Positions 50,540 through 64,000 of a stretch of 64,000 nt of DNA are shown piece after piece (position 1 is the stretch's first letter; each line of letters starts with the position of its first letter). A model generated the notes under the pieces. The model saw only the letters and a list, made by a program, of their open reading frames with translations, had not been told where the DNA came from and did no database searches. The translations under genes and the position numbers were made by a program. Origin of the DNA: Rutidosis leptorrhynchoides (Eukaryota; Streptophyta; Magnoliopsida; Asterales; Asteraceae); the NCBI RefSeq assembly GCF_046630445.1, contig NC_092343.1:136951501-137015500 (forward strand). The letters run 5' to 3'.

Positions 50540-50611
50540 ACTGGATGGTTTGCGTGTTGAGTTGGTGAGCGGAAGGTCAAGGGTTCGAGCCTCGTCTGTG
50601 GCATTTTTTTT
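50540..50611 (+). ncRNA. tRNA-like pol III promoter segment in the 5' LTR
   Basis: A box-A-like GTGTTGAGTTGGT (50,554-50,566), a good box B GGTTCGAGCC (50,582-50,591) and a T8 terminator (50,604-50,611) occur in order. The arms do not fold into a full tRNA by eye and the A-to-B distance is short, so it is a tRNA relic or SINE head rather than a tRNA gene. Confidence 0.45.
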
Positions 50612-50640
50612 GTTAGGGAAAAGCTATTAAGGTAGTTTCA

Positions 50641-50641
50641 C

Positions 50642-50709
<68 letters not shown>
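50641..50709. repeat. (TTA)n microsatellite
   Basis: About 23 units, leading into a 600-bp region of imperfect ATT/ATC triplets. Confidence 0.95.
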
Positions 50710-51268
50710 TTTGTTATTATTATTATTGTTATTATTAGTAATTATTGTTATTATTGATATGCTAATTATTGTTATTACTACCATTAATATTATGAATATT
50801 ATTATCATTAATATAAGTAATATTATCATTATCATAATTATTATTATTTGTATTATCATTAAGTATTATTAATATTGTTTTTATCATTATTATTAATTTA
50901 TTCAGTTTATTACTAATCTAAGTATTATTATTATTATTATTATTACTAGCATTATAATTATTATCAGTATTATAAATATCCTTATAAGTATCATAATAAT
51001 AATTATTATTATTAACATTATAAATATGATTTTTATATTATAATGAGTATTACTAATATGTAATTACTGAAAATCATTATTATAAGTGTCATTAACCGAA
51101 AAATTAATATTTTATAGTTATTATTATATATATCATTATATTTAGTATTAATATAATTATTAACAATAATACCTTATTTATTAATATAAAGTATTATGAT
51201 TATTATTATTTTTAACAATATTAATATAATCATAGTATTACAAAAATTATTATTTTAACAAACGAATG

Positions 51269-51270
<2 letters not shown>

Positions 51271-51339
<69 letters not shown>
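51271..51339. repeat. (TA)n microsatellite
   Basis: About 34 units; counterpart at 59,475-59,507. Confidence 0.95.
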
Positions 51340-51340
<1 letters not shown>

Positions 51341-51395
51341 TTAATAAATATAACATAACAACATCATTAGTGTTATACACAAAAAGAATATATGA

Positions 51396-51398
<3 letters not shown>

Positions 51399-51448
<50 letters not shown>
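51399..51448. repeat. (TA)n microsatellite
   Basis: About 25 units; counterpart at 59,573-59,645. Confidence 0.95.
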
Positions 51449-51451
<3 letters not shown>

Positions 51452-52449
51452 ATATAAAAATGATATAATTAATAAATTATATATATATAAACCTATTCGA
51501 TTGCGACTATATGTTTTAATATATATACAAATGATATAGGTTCGTGAATCCGAGGCCAACCCTACATTGTTTAGTTGTTCAATGTCGTTATATGTATTTT
51601 TACTACAAAATACAATACGGTGAGTTTCATTTACCTTTTTACCCTTTATATTTTTGGGCTGAGAATACATGCGCAGTTTTTATAAATGTTTTACGAAATA
51701 GACACAAGTAATTGAAACTACATTATATGGTTGAATTATCGAAATCGAATATGTTCTTTTTATTAAGTCTGGTAATCTAAGAATTAGGGAACAGACACCC
51801 TAATTAACGCGAACTCTAAAGGTAGATCTATCGGGCCCAACAAGCCCCATCCAAAGTACCGGATGCTTTAGTACTTCGAAATTTATATCATGTCCGAAGG
51901 AGGATCCTGGAATGATGGGGATATTCTTATATACATATTGTGAATGTCGGTTACCAGGTGTTCAATCCATATAAATAATTATTTTTGTCTCTATGTATGG
52001 GACGTATATTTATGAGAACTGAAAATGAAATCTTGTGGTCTATTAAAATGATGGAAATGATTATTTATGTTAAACTAATGACTCACCAATCTTTTGGTTA
52101 ACACTTGAAAGCATGTTTATTCTCAGGTATGAAAGAAATCTTCCGCTGTGCATTTTCTCATCTTAGAGATATTACTTGGAGTCATTCATGACATATTTCA
52201 AAAGACGTTGCATTCGAGTCGTTGCGTTCATCAAGATTATTACTAAGTCAATTATAGTTAGATATATTATGAAATGGTATGCCTGCCGTCAACTTTCGAT
52301 GTAATGAAAGTTTGTCTTTTCAAAAACGAATGCAATGTTTGTAAAATGTATCATATAGAGGTCAAGTACCTCGCGATGTAATCAACTGTTGTGAATCGTT
52401 TATAATCAATATGGACTTCGTCCGGATGGATTAGGACGGGTCTTTACAG

Positions 52450-52461
52450 TTGGTATCAGAG
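52450..52461 (+). other. Primer binding site of the LARD-like element
   Basis: TTGGTATCAGAG stands 1 base after the LTR end, of the initiator-Met type. Confidence 0.75.
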
Positions 52462-52853
52462 AGGTAGTCTTAGCGAACCGGGTCTGCATTAGTGTGTATA
52501 ACTGATAAGTCGTTAGGATACATTAGTGAGTCTGGACTTGGACCGTGTCTGCATGTAAAAAATTTTGCTTATCATCTTTGTCGGAAATTATCAGTTTATC
52601 ATCCTTAGGAAATTATCTGCTTATCATTCTTAGTCTAGACACATCTTACTGCAATGATTGCATGAATAGTGTATAGACAAAATCCATATCTTAGCGTATC
52701 TGTCACTGTAGACCTTATCTGACACGTTTACGTAATTTTCTCCGTAACTCACGGGATCTTTGGAAGTATGTATAGATATTCTATATATAATTAGAATATC
52801 ATTCGATATTCAAAAATCATTTCATATCAAAACCCTTTAACTGATCGTGAGAG

Positions 52854-53430
52854 ATGGATCCTACACCTAGCTTAGATTCCATTAGTTGCGAAAGCGATTT
52901 CGAGATGTATATTGAAGCAGACTCCGAAGTCAATGAACCAGAAGTGCCTCAACCATTTAGTTATTTTTTCTTTCTGGAGGAGATGGGGGTGGGTTCGAGA
53001 CTTACTCACTCGATGGAGAAATGAAGAAGGCGAGCCCTACCGCAAACCAAACTTACCTCCTAACATCGGAGAAAACGATGTACTCACCGGTGAACCTATG
53101 CGCAACACTGTATTCACCCTTCTTGCTAAAGTTTTCCACCTCGAAGGTCACATTACTGCAATCTCAGAAAATATTCAACCTCTACTTCCGAATACCAATC
53201 GAAGGGGAATATTAGAAGAAGTTAGGGAACTTCGAATTGATAATCAAGATCTATCGAATCAGATGAGTGGATGGATAGAAATGATAGAGGGTAGGATAGA
53301 AACCCTGACAAGAATGGTGCGTGATTTACAAGCTATACTTACTACACCAACATCATCATCAACCTCAGTACCAACAACACTTGTAACACCGACAGCAACA
53401 GTACCACCATCAGCAGCACCAGCACTATAA
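52854..53430 (+). pseudogene. gag start of the LARD-like element
   Basis: Begins MDPTPSLDSIS with an acidic Glu/Asp segment, then a helical, coiled-coil-like part (RGILEEVRELRIDNQDLSNQ) and a Thr/Ser/Pro-rich tail. This resembles the N-terminus of Tekay/Del gag in composites by memory; capsid core and knuckle are absent. Broken fossil. Confidence 0.55.
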
Positions 53431-56400
53431 CCAGTACCAACAACAACAACATCATCACACGTCTCAACCTCGCAATCTATACCTCAAGTATAATCATCGT
53501 TCTACGCATCGTTCTACATCAATTATCTTCGTTCTTCATGGCAATTATGTAATCTCTAATGTTTTAGAGATTATGTACTCTAGTTCTAGCCGAAAATCTG
53601 ATGAGTTTAATATCACATTGACTCATTAATCCCATGATTACGTCTGAAGAAAATATATATGTATATATGTTTTAATATAGATTGTAATTAAAAGTTTTAT
53701 TGTACAAACTGTTAATGGTGAAAATATTTTAACGGGTAGGTAATACCCTAGGAATATTTAGATTTCGCATTAATAAGTTACACTGTACATTCTTCGAATC
53801 TGATTCAACAGTCATTTACTATCCTACTTACAACTACCGATATACGTATCCGTTCACCCCAAAATAATATTTTTCATTCAATTTCATAATTGGATTTTGA
53901 CCTATCTGAATCCAACAAGTGACATAAAGAAGGAAAAAAAATTGTTAGAAACAAACTATTTATCTATGAAAAGAATTTTGTTAAGAATTCACGCTAACTG
54001 TTCCTAGCTAACTATTCCTAGCTAATTGGTTACATTTTATTTATCGCAATTTACATTCTCGCAATTTACATTCTCGCAATTTTATTTATCGTCATTTAAT
54101 TTCTATATTTATTTTACGCACTTTAAATATCGGGACACGTATACAAGGTTTTGACATATCATATCGACGCATCTATATATATTATTTGGAATAACCATAG
54201 ACACTCTATATGCTGTAATGATCGAGTTCGCTATACAGGGTTGACGTTGATTCTACAATAATATATATAATTTGAATTGTGATCGAGTCTGAGACATGTA
54301 CACGGGTCACGATACGTATTAATTAATTTGAATATTATATATTAAACTATATATGAATTATTGGACTGTTAATTGTGGACTATCGACTGTGGACTAATAA
54401 CATTGGACAATTAAAATAAATTAAAATATTGATTATAACATATGAAACTAAACATTTCTTCAAGTTTGTCACTTGATTTCATCTTAAACTTCATTTGTAT
54501 CTTGAAGATTACAATCTGCGTTCAAACCTTTCATAATTCTTGAAAACACCTCAATCGAGAGGATGAATCAACCGCACTTCAACTACGGAAGAAAAGATTA
54601 GTGCATATAGTTATGCACCTGAAAACACTCAGAACCTGAGTAAACGTTTAACACGTATCTGTGCTAGCTCCTTTGGCATTGTTATTACCGAAAATAACAT
54701 TGCAATTCCTTTTCAAATTAGTTAATTTTGTCACAGCTCCAGCAAGTCAACTTTGATTCTTCATTCGAAGTAGCGTTACTATAATCATGATATATACGAT
54801 TACCCTTTTGATACCGGAGAATTCTTTTATATTCCACCATATTACCAGCAGACGTACCAGCAACCTCGCTGCTTCTTGGCTTAAATCTCTCTGACAAATC
54901 ATTATATTTATTCATTGAAACCCTATCTTATACTCATCCACATCTTGTAACGAGAACTGTCATACCAATTACCGGGAATCAGCAATCAGTACTTTAAAAA
55001 CTCACAACATATCTACATCAACAGTTATATGTATGACATTTATCTCTTAGAATTATGATCTCTCATTCTGAAATTCTGAAAAGCACTCAGTCACAAATCA
55101 ATACTCTGAATATTGAAAAAGCTGAATGAAGCAGCAGAAACCATAGACAACAGTAAACGACCTTAATCATCGGAAGTTTGATGATAAAGAATAGTATGTT
55201 GGAAAAGCTCAGAAAAGTTGGAACTGAAAAACGGATTGAACTAACCACGAAGGAGACCAAGGATAAATACAAGGACCATACCATATATTCAAAGAATCCA
55301 GGTAATTCTGGATCCGATGAAACCTTCAACGAATATCTTGCTCCGTACTCATGTTAAAATCTTGCGGAAAAATCTTCCTCATCAACCATCGAACTTAGAA
55401 ATTCCAAAATATCATCATAAATATCTTCGATATTTCTGAAGATATTTTCATAAATACTCTCGTCCGAAATTATTTATCTCTTCGTGCTATCTATATTACA
55501 TCATAAAGGAAACTACTTTAGTTTCTAAAATTCTTTAAAAATTCGTGTTTAAATTATGAATGTTTTTGAAGTAGTGTTGGGAATTGATGCATGAATTAGT
55601 ATAATATAATGACACTTGATCAACGTGATTATATTACAGTAAGTTATGCTGAGTTTCTAAATGGAACGTGATGATTCACATATCAAAACGTCATCATGTG
55701 CCATGTTACACGACTTTTACATTCTATTTAATCTATAAACATATCAAGAATATATTTTCTTGATAGTTCTATCTTTTCTCTTAAATTCTGGTTAGATAAC
55801 CAATCAATGTCATGCTATTACAAACTCTCTCTTAGAACATTAGTCATGTTCATTCAAACTTCATACTTACGAAATTCTGAACCATTATTCGCCTGATAAA
55901 AAGTCGGGAAGAGGAAACAAAAGAATGAAGATCTGAAATAAAATGGGAGTATAAATCACAGTAAAATTGGAGAGAGTATTAACTGTGGGTGTCAATGATT
56001 ACAGAAAGACAGAAGCAGAGACATCGAAATATAAGGGAAGATATAAAACCCAAAAACAACCCAGAAGTTACAAACCGTATATATCGATGCATATAGCAAT
56101 ATAAAGGCATGAGAGAACTAAAAACACTATAAAATCAAGGGTATAGTAAAAGTAAATAGATTCTTCCGACCGTAGATGAAAAAGAAGAATGACAGATACG
56201 AAAGTGAGGAGTATATCAAGATTTAGAACTGGATGGAGCATATTGATGAATGCTTTAAAGTATAAATTGGGAAAGAAAGAATAGAAGGGGTGAGCTGTGA
56301 AAATAAGGAAATGAAGAGGGTAGATTTATAGTGAAATATCCGACAGAGAAATCAAAAACAGATTATCGCATTTAACCAAAGAAGATTCTAATTTCCCTAA

Positions 56401-56684
56401 TTATCGAAGAACCAAATCTTATTACTAAGATTTCCTCTAAATTCCTTGAATTCCGGAAATTAATCGTGACTACGTCACCGGTTATGATGAACTTGCACTT
56501 ACTCATTCAGTCTTTTGTGATAACTTCACTCATACGTCTCGAATAATCAAATTGTTTTATCCATATTACTCAAGGATGATAAAACTCTACTTATCAACTC
56601 ATATTCGTCATGAAAACATTTTTATTGTTAGCCATGACCACCTCACTCAAATTTCGGGACGAAATTTCTTTAACGGGTAGGTAC
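53431..56684. other. Mostly non-coding core of the LARD-like element
   Basis: No recognised protein on either strand. It contains ACGGGTAGGTA both near 53,733 and just before the 3' LTR (56,673), and a segment (54,148-54,308) nearly repeated near the right edge of the window. Confidence 0.5.
54148..54308. repeat. Dispersed repeat shared with 63,631-63,785
   Basis: Long phrases match, for example TTGACATATCATATCGAC, TAACCATAGACACTCTATATG (one difference) and GCTATACAGGGTTGA, in the same order and strand. Confidence 0.75.
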
Positions 56685-56963
56685 TGTGACGACCCGGGAA
56701 TTTCTGACCAAATTTAAACTTAATCTTTATTTGATCTCGACACGATAAACAAAGTCTGTAATGTTAAGTCACAAAACAATTTAAAATGTATTCATGTAAT
56801 TATTTGAACCTTGACCAACTCCCGACGATTCACGAACAAATGTGTGTAAATAAAATTGTAAATATATATAAATATGAACATAAGTATTTTGAACAAATAA
56901 ATTACGCTTTAACCAATTAGACTTTAAAAATGTAAAATAATAATAATGATGTATTCTTAAAAA

Positions 56964-57114
<151 letters not shown>

Positions 57115-57484
57115 TCTTACTAATAACTATTATAATATGGTAGTATAGATATATGGATAAATATTAAATACTCAACATATGTTATCATATAATATTAACA
57201 ATTAAATGTAATTGTAAGTTAAAGATATATATGTGATAATATTATTACTACTTTGATTATTACTGATATCCATATCAGTATTATTAATATCATAAAAAAA
57301 TAATAAAAATAAGAATATGATAGATAAATATGAGATTTGATATATATGAATATCATTATTATTAATTAAACTTATAAAAATTATCATTATCATAGTAATA
57401 TTTATCACTAATCTCCTCATCAATAATAATTAGGATTATTATTTATAGTATTATTAATAATATTATATATTATCAAGAGTTATG

Positions 57485-57488
<4 letters not shown>

Positions 57489-57537
<49 letters not shown>
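57489..57537. repeat. (TA)n microsatellite
   Basis: About 24 units; only about 5 units at the matching point of the 5' LTR (near 49,288). Confidence 0.95.
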
Positions 57538-57541
<4 letters not shown>

Positions 57542-57633
57542 TAGTTATATAATTAAATATATAAAATTAAATATATATAAATACATATACATATAAAATA
57601 ATGTTATTATATAAATATAGATATATATACAAC

Positions 57634-57744
<111 letters not shown>

Positions 57745-58779
57745 CAGTTATTTACATACAGATAGTTACAAATTCTATTATCACGATTCAATTTATCCAG
57801 CTAATACAGACAGGAAATAAAATCGATTCCACATCCCTTTCAAAATCTTTCTTTTCATCTACTTTATATTTACATGTGACTATATGTTGAAATAAATTCT
57901 GTATACAATAAATCAATTCATAAAATCTACACAAAATAAATCTGTTCTATCTATCTATTTTTTTTACTCTCTGTTCTTCATCGATTGATCCAAAAATCCA
58001 AGAATCCATTCGATCAATTCATGTTCTTTACACCAATCATTCAATTCTTCAATTAGTAATACCAATTATCAATCCACTCCTGTGAATTATGAAGAAAACA
58101 GATTCCTTTATTTTTTTTTTCTTTCTTTCTTCTTCCTGTCACGATATCAAAAACCATTTAGCAATTAATCTAATTCGGATCAATTTGAGGAAAAGTATTA
58201 ATACAAATCTTTTCTTCTTTATGTTGTGAGTGTGTATGTAAAAATCTCAGATTTTAGATTCGATAAAATGAAGATGAATTTTCGAGTCAAAGTACAAAAA
58301 TTAAAAAGTCAACTTATATGTTCTTTTTTAAATTTGAATATGTATCGTTGATTTTGGATAGAATGATGAATCTCGAGTATTAGGAAGGTAATTCCTAACA
58401 TCTTTCATGAAGTAATTATAACTTATAAACAAAGAGAATTGAATTGATTTTTTTATTTTATTTTCATATAACGAAGATGAACCTGTCTGATCGATCCTTG
58501 TATTTGTTGCTTGATCGATTAATAATGATAATCGAGTTCCTGATTCTTCTGCTATCGACGACCAGAACCATCGAAATCAAAAGATGGGATGTGTGCTGCT
58601 GTAGATGGTAGATGAAAACACATCTGTGTTGTGATCACTGCCGTTCCATTTTTTTTATATATTATACGATGGGCTTTTGGGTATTGATTTTAACATGGGC
58701 CGATTACTTAGGCTGAGATAGACAGAACAGAATATCTACATATATATGAGATACGATTTAAGTCAGAATAACAGAACAG

Positions 58780-58850
58780 ACTGGATGGTTTACGTGTTGA
58801 GTTGGTGAGCGGAAAGTCAAGGGTTCGAGCCTCGTCTGTGGCATTTTGTT
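58780..58850 (+). ncRNA. tRNA-like pol III promoter segment in the 3' LTR
   Basis: Same boxes as the copy at 50,540, including GGTTCGAGCC, but the T run is broken to TTTTGTTTG. Confidence 0.4.
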
Positions 58851-59470
58851 TGTTAGGGAAAAGCTATTAAGGTAGTTTCACTTATTATTATTATTATTAT
58901 TATTATTATTGTTATTATTATTATTGTTATTATTAGTAATTATTGTTGTTATTGATATGCTAATTATTGTTATTACTACCATTAATATTATGAATATTAT
59001 TATCATTAATATAAGTAATATTATCATTATCATAATTATTATTATATGTATTATCATTAAGTATTATTAATATTGTTATTATCATTATTATTAATTTATT
59101 CAGTTTATTACTAATCTAAGTATTATTATTATTATTATTACTAGCATTATAATTATTATCAGTATTATAAATATCCTTATAAGTTTCATAATTATTATTA
59201 TTATTATTATTATTATTAACATTATAAATATGATTTTTATATTATAATGAGTATTACTAATATGTAATTACTGAAAATCATTATTATAAGTATCATTAAC
59301 CAAAAAATTAATATTTTACAGTTATTATTATATATATCATTATATTTAGTATTAATATAATTATTAACAATAATACCTTATTTGTTAATATAAAGTATTA
59401 TGATTATTATTATTTTTAACAATATTAATATAATCATAGTATTACAAAAATTATTATTTTAACAAACGAA

Positions 59471-59511
<41 letters not shown>

Positions 59512-59569
59512 TACTTAATAAATATAACATAACAACATCGTTAGCGTCATACACAAAATGAATATATGA

Positions 59570-59572
<3 letters not shown>

Positions 59573-59645
<73 letters not shown>
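59573..59645. repeat. (TA)n microsatellite
   Basis: About 36 units. Confidence 0.95.
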
Positions 59646-59649
<4 letters not shown>

Positions 59650-60642
59650 TAAAAATGATATAATTAATAAATTATATATATATAAACCTATTCGATTGCG
59701 ACTATATGTTATAATATATACAAATGATATAGGTTCGTGAATCCGAGGCCAACCCTACATTGTTTAGTTGTTCAATGTCGTTATATGTATTTTTACTACA
59801 AAATACAATACGGTGAGTTTCATTTGCCTTTTTACCCTTTATAATTTTGGGCTGAGAATAAATGCGCAATTTTTATAAATGTTTTATGAAATAGACACAA
59901 GTAATTGAAACTACATTATATGGTTGAATTATCGAAATCAAATATGCTCTTTTTATTAAGTCTGGTAATCTAAGAATTAGGGAACAGACACCCTAATTGA
60001 TGCGAACTCTAAAGGTAGATCTATCGGGCCCAACAAGCCCCATTCAAAGTACCGGATACTTTAGTACTTCGAAATTTATATCATGTCTGAAGGAGGATCC
60101 CGGAATGATGGGGATATTCTTATATACATATTGTGAATGTCGGTTACCAGGTGTTCAATCCATATGAATGATTATTTTTGTCTCTATGTATGGGACGTAT
60201 ATTTATGAGAACTAAAAATGAAATCTTGTGGTCTATTAAAATGATGTAAATGATTATTTATGTTAAACTAATGAACTCACCAACCTTTTTGTTGACACTT
60301 GAAAGCATGTTTATTCTCAGGTATGAAAGAAATTTCCCGCTGTGCATTTGCTCATCTTAGAGATATTACTTGGAGTCATTCATGACATATTTCAAAAGAC
60401 GTTGCATTCTAGTCGTTGTGTTTATCAAGATTATTACTAAGTCAATTATAGTTAGATATATTATGAAATGGTATGCCTGCCGTCAACTTTCAATGTAATG
60501 AAAGTTTGTCTTTTCAAAAACGAATGCAATGTTTGTAAAATGTATCATATAGAGGTCAAGTACCTCGTGATGTAATCAACTGTTGTGAATCGTTTATAAT
60601 CAATATGGACTTCGTCCGGATGGATTAGGACGGATCTTTACA

Positions 60643-61407
60643 GATTGCATTTTATGTGTGCCTTATGTGCTAGTTAGGGTGCCTTAGCGATCTTTAGGTC
60701 TATAACCTTTCTTGCCTTAGTTTTAAGTGCTTTTCCCTTACCATACTTCGTACTCTAACGTCTTCCTTAGAACCTACCTAATCCTCTTTCTTTCTTACTT
60801 TCTTTTAGGATGTATAATCGTAATCCGATCATCATCTCCGACTCTAAAACTGAAGGATCAGTCAACTCACCAACCTACACACTTGCTACTCCAGTCGCAT
60901 CACCGGTTTATGTATCTACTACACCGCATGCATCACCAGTCTATGTGCCTACTACTCGACCACATTCACCACTTGCTAAAGAACCCTAACCTGATGTTGA
61001 CTATGATGAGGATAATGAGGAAGAGGAATTTTTGGAGGAAATAATTGAGGAAGAGGAAGAAGAAAAGGTCAAGGTATTTGTAAGGGAGATTGTTGAGAAG
61101 AAGAAGAACCTTCTGAGGAAGAACCCAAGGAAGAATCTGAGCCTGAGTCTGAGCCCATGATTGTCTTAGCACCCTCTCTAAAGAGGAAAGAACCCGAGAC
61201 ACCTATTGTTGATACTCTGAGTTCCTCTAAGAGGCCTAACATAACCGACTTGGCTATGATTGTTGAACATCAAGACAAGTTGAAAAATGAACAAAAGAGT
61301 CTATTTGATACCCTGTCAGTTATAGTTAAGGATTAAAGTGAGAAGAATAAAGTGGTAGAAGGGTTTATTAAATATGTTCAAGACCTACTCTGGGATAAGG
61401 AGCAAGT
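60643..61407 (+). mobile_element. Internal region of the older gypsy element with gag start
   Basis: Continuation of the element whose LTR ends at 48,425, past the LARD insertion (GATTG duplication). An ATG at 60,809 opens a Ser/Thr/Pro-rich gag-like N-terminus (ASPVYVSTTPHASPVYV) followed by a Glu-rich acidic stretch. It is cut at 61,407 by another LTR. Broken fossil. Confidence 0.55.
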
Positions 61408-64000
61408 TGTAGTGACCCAAACTTTTTCATGTTTATATATATTAAATGAAATTGATATTTACATGATTAAGTGTTTCCAACATGTTAAGCAATCAAACTT
61501 GTTAAAACTTGATTAATTGAAATAGGTTTCATATAGACAATTGACCACCCAAGTTGACCGGTGATTCACGAACGTTAAAACTTGTAAAAACTATATGATG
61601 ACATATATATATGATTATATATATAGTTAACATGATATTATGATAAGTAAGTATCTCATTAGGTATTTTAACAATGAGTTATATATATAAAAATGAGACT
61701 ATTAAATTAAGAAACTCGAAAATGATATATATAACGATAATCGTTATAACAACATTTTACTAGGTACATATGAATCATATTAAGATATTGATACACTTGG
61801 TTAATTATATTAAATGATAATTAAATATATCATTAAGTGTATTAACAATGAACTACATATGTAAAAATAAGACTACTAACTTAATGATTTCGAAACGAGA
61901 CATATATGTAATGAATATTGTTGTAACGACATTTAACTGTATATATATATCATACTAAGATATATTATATATCATAATATCATGATAATGTAACAATTTA
62001 ATATCTCATTTGATATAATAAACAATGGGTTAACAACATTTAACAATATCGTTAACCTAAAGGTTCCAAAACAACATTTACATGTAACGACTAACGATGA
62101 CTTAACGACTCAGTTAAAATGTATATACATGTAGTGTTTTAATATGTATTCATACACTTTTTAAAGACTTCAAGACACTTATCAAAATACTTCTACTTAA
62201 CAAAAATGCTTACAATTACATCCTCGTTCAGTTTCATCAATAATTCTACTCGTATGCACCCGTATTCGTACTCGTACAATACACAGCTTTTAGATGTATG
62301 TACTATTGGTATATACACTCTAATGATCAGCTCTTAGCAGCCCATGTGAGTCAAATAACACATGTGGGAACCATCATTTTGAAACTAGCATGAAATATCT
62401 CATAAAATTACAAAAATATGAGTAATCATTCATGACTTATTTACATGAAAACAAAATTACACATCCTTTATATCTAATCCATATACCAACGATCAAAAAC
62501 ACCTAAAAACACTTTAATTCTTCAATTTTCTTCATCTAAGTGATCTCTCTCAAGTTCTATCTTCAAGTTCTAAGTGTTCTTCATAAATTCCATAAGTATA
62601 GTTTCATAAAAATCAAGAATACTTTCAAGTTTGCAAGTCTACTTCCAAGCTTTCTAATCCATTCCAAGTAATCATCTAAGATCAAGGAACCTTTGTTATT
62701 TACAGTAGGTTATCTTTCTAATTCAAGGTAATATTCATATTCAAACTTTGATTCAATTTCTACAACTATAACAATCTTATTTCAAGTGAAAATCTTACTT
62801 GAACTGTTTTCGTGTCATGATTCTGCTTCAAGAACTTTCAAGCCATCCAAGGATCCTTTGAAGCTAGATCCATTTTACTCATTTCCAGTAGCTTTATCCA
62901 GAAAACTTGAGGTAGTAATGATGTTCATAATATCATTCGATTCATACATATAAAGCTATCTTATTCGAAGGTTTAAACTTGAAATTACTAGAACATAGTT
63001 TAGTTAATTCTAAACTTGTTCGTAAACAAAAGTTAATCCTTCTAACTTGACTTTTAAAATCAACTAAACACATGTTCTATATCTATATGATATTCTAACT
63101 TAATGATTTAAAACCTGGAAACACGATGAACACCATAAAACCGGATACACGCCGTCGTAGTAACACCGCGGGCTGTTTTGGTTTAGTTAATTAAAAACTA
63201 TGTTAAACTTTGATTTAAAAGTTGTTCTTCTGAGAAAATGATCTTTCTTATGAACATGAAACTATATCCAAAAATCATGGTTAAACTCAAAGTGGAAGTA
63301 TGCTTTCTAAAATGGGCATCTAGACGTCGTTCTTTCGACTGAAATGACTACCTTTACAAAAACAACTTGTAACTTATATTTCTGACTATAAACCTATATT
63401 TTTTCTGTTTAGATTCATAAAATAGAGTTCAATATGAAACCATAGCAATTTGATTCACTCAAAACGGATTTAAAATGAAGAAGTTATGGGTAAAACAAGA
63501 TTGGATATTTTTGATCTTTTTAGCTACGGGAAATGTTTAACAAATCATATCCTAGCTAACTTATATTGTATTATACATGTATTCTAATATATTATGTAAT
63601 CTTGGGATACCATAGACAAGTATGCAAATGTTTTGACATATCATATCGACCCATCTATATATATTATTTGGAACAACCATAGACACTCTATATGCAGTAA
63701 TGTTGGAGTTAGCTATACAGGGTTGAGGTTGATTCCAAAAATATATATAGTTTGAGTTGTGATCTAGCCTGAGACGTGTATACACTGGGTCGTGGATTGA
63801 TTCAAGATAATATATATCGATTTATTTCTGTACATCTAACTGTGGACAACTAGTTGTAGGTTACTAACGAGGACAGCTGACTTAATACACTCAAATCTTT
63901 AAAACATAATAAAAATGGGTGTAATTATATTTTGATCATACTTTGATATATATGTACATATTTGTATAGGTTCGTGAATCGATCCGTGGCCAAGTCTTAT
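61408..64000 (+). mobile_element. Third gypsy-type LTR, running off the window
   Basis: Begins TGTAGTGACCCAAAC, a common Asteraceae gypsy LTR start, with CAAGT as the 5 bases before it. The body is AT-rich with a CT-rich leader-like part near 62,510-62,760. Near the edge it shares the phrase TATAGGTTCGTGAATC with the LARD LTRs (near 51,536 and 59,727), so it is a related family. No gene seen. Confidence 0.5.

Noticed and set aside
50540-50611. Functional tRNA gene
   Set aside because: Box B is good, but the A-to-B distance is short and no full cloverleaf could be made by eye.
50638-50859. Asn-rich frame on the minus strand
   Set aside because: Produced by a (TTA)n array; no protein signal.

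Overview
This is plant nuclear DNA, very probably from a member of the daisy family (Asteraceae). The reasons are intron-split receptor-like-kinase modules, plant LTR-retrotransposon families with initiator-Met or Asp tRNA primer sites, an L1-type LINE, a Helitron end, a tRNA-derived SINE and long AT microsatellites. The Asteraceae call rests on remembered family likeness of the LTRs that begin TGTGACGACCCGG, TGTAACGACCC and TGTAGTGACCC; I could not search. Nothing bacterial, organellar or ribosomal was seen.

Host genes are few. Three kinase modules lie on the minus strand at 42,212-43,090 (K3), 3,296-4,207 (K2) and 2,243-3,208 (K1). K2 and K1 are joined by an 87-bp intron. K3 has the only start codon and ends in a phase-0 splice donor; K2 begins at a phase-0 acceptor and has no obvious start of its own. 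Everything between K3 and K2 is mobile DNA or unassigned sequence. The simplest reading is one triple-kinase gene, pseudokinase-pseudokinase-kinase, whose first intron has swollen to about 38 kb. A second host trace is a B3-domain exon (115-363) just inside a Helitron 3' end (870).

The large intron holds, from 4.3 kb up: a Copia-like solo LTR; a Ty3/gypsy LTR, primer site and gag remnant (5.66-9.93 kb) with a 757-bp hAT-like MITE in its LTR; a minus-strand Tat-like remnant split in two (11.3-12.66 and 33.26-34.92 kb); a long solo LTR inserted in it (12,663-33,260, 5-bp target duplication); and an Athila element with both LTRs inserted in that LTR (14,369-32,017, 5-bp target duplication). A LINE follows at about 35.96-41.70 kb.

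Upstream of the kinase gene, 45-64 kb is another nest. An old gypsy LTR and its internal region (to 48,425, resuming at 60,643) are split by a LARD-like element with ~4-kb LTRs (48,466-60,642), and a third LTR begins at 61,408 and runs off the window. AT and ATT microsatellites sit at matching places in the paired LTRs.

The observations most worth following are the triple-kinase gene with its transposon-filled intron, the CAA-to-TAA change beside a conserved splice donor in its last module, and a paired palindrome module that recurs four times in the Athila element with an identical 34-bp period.
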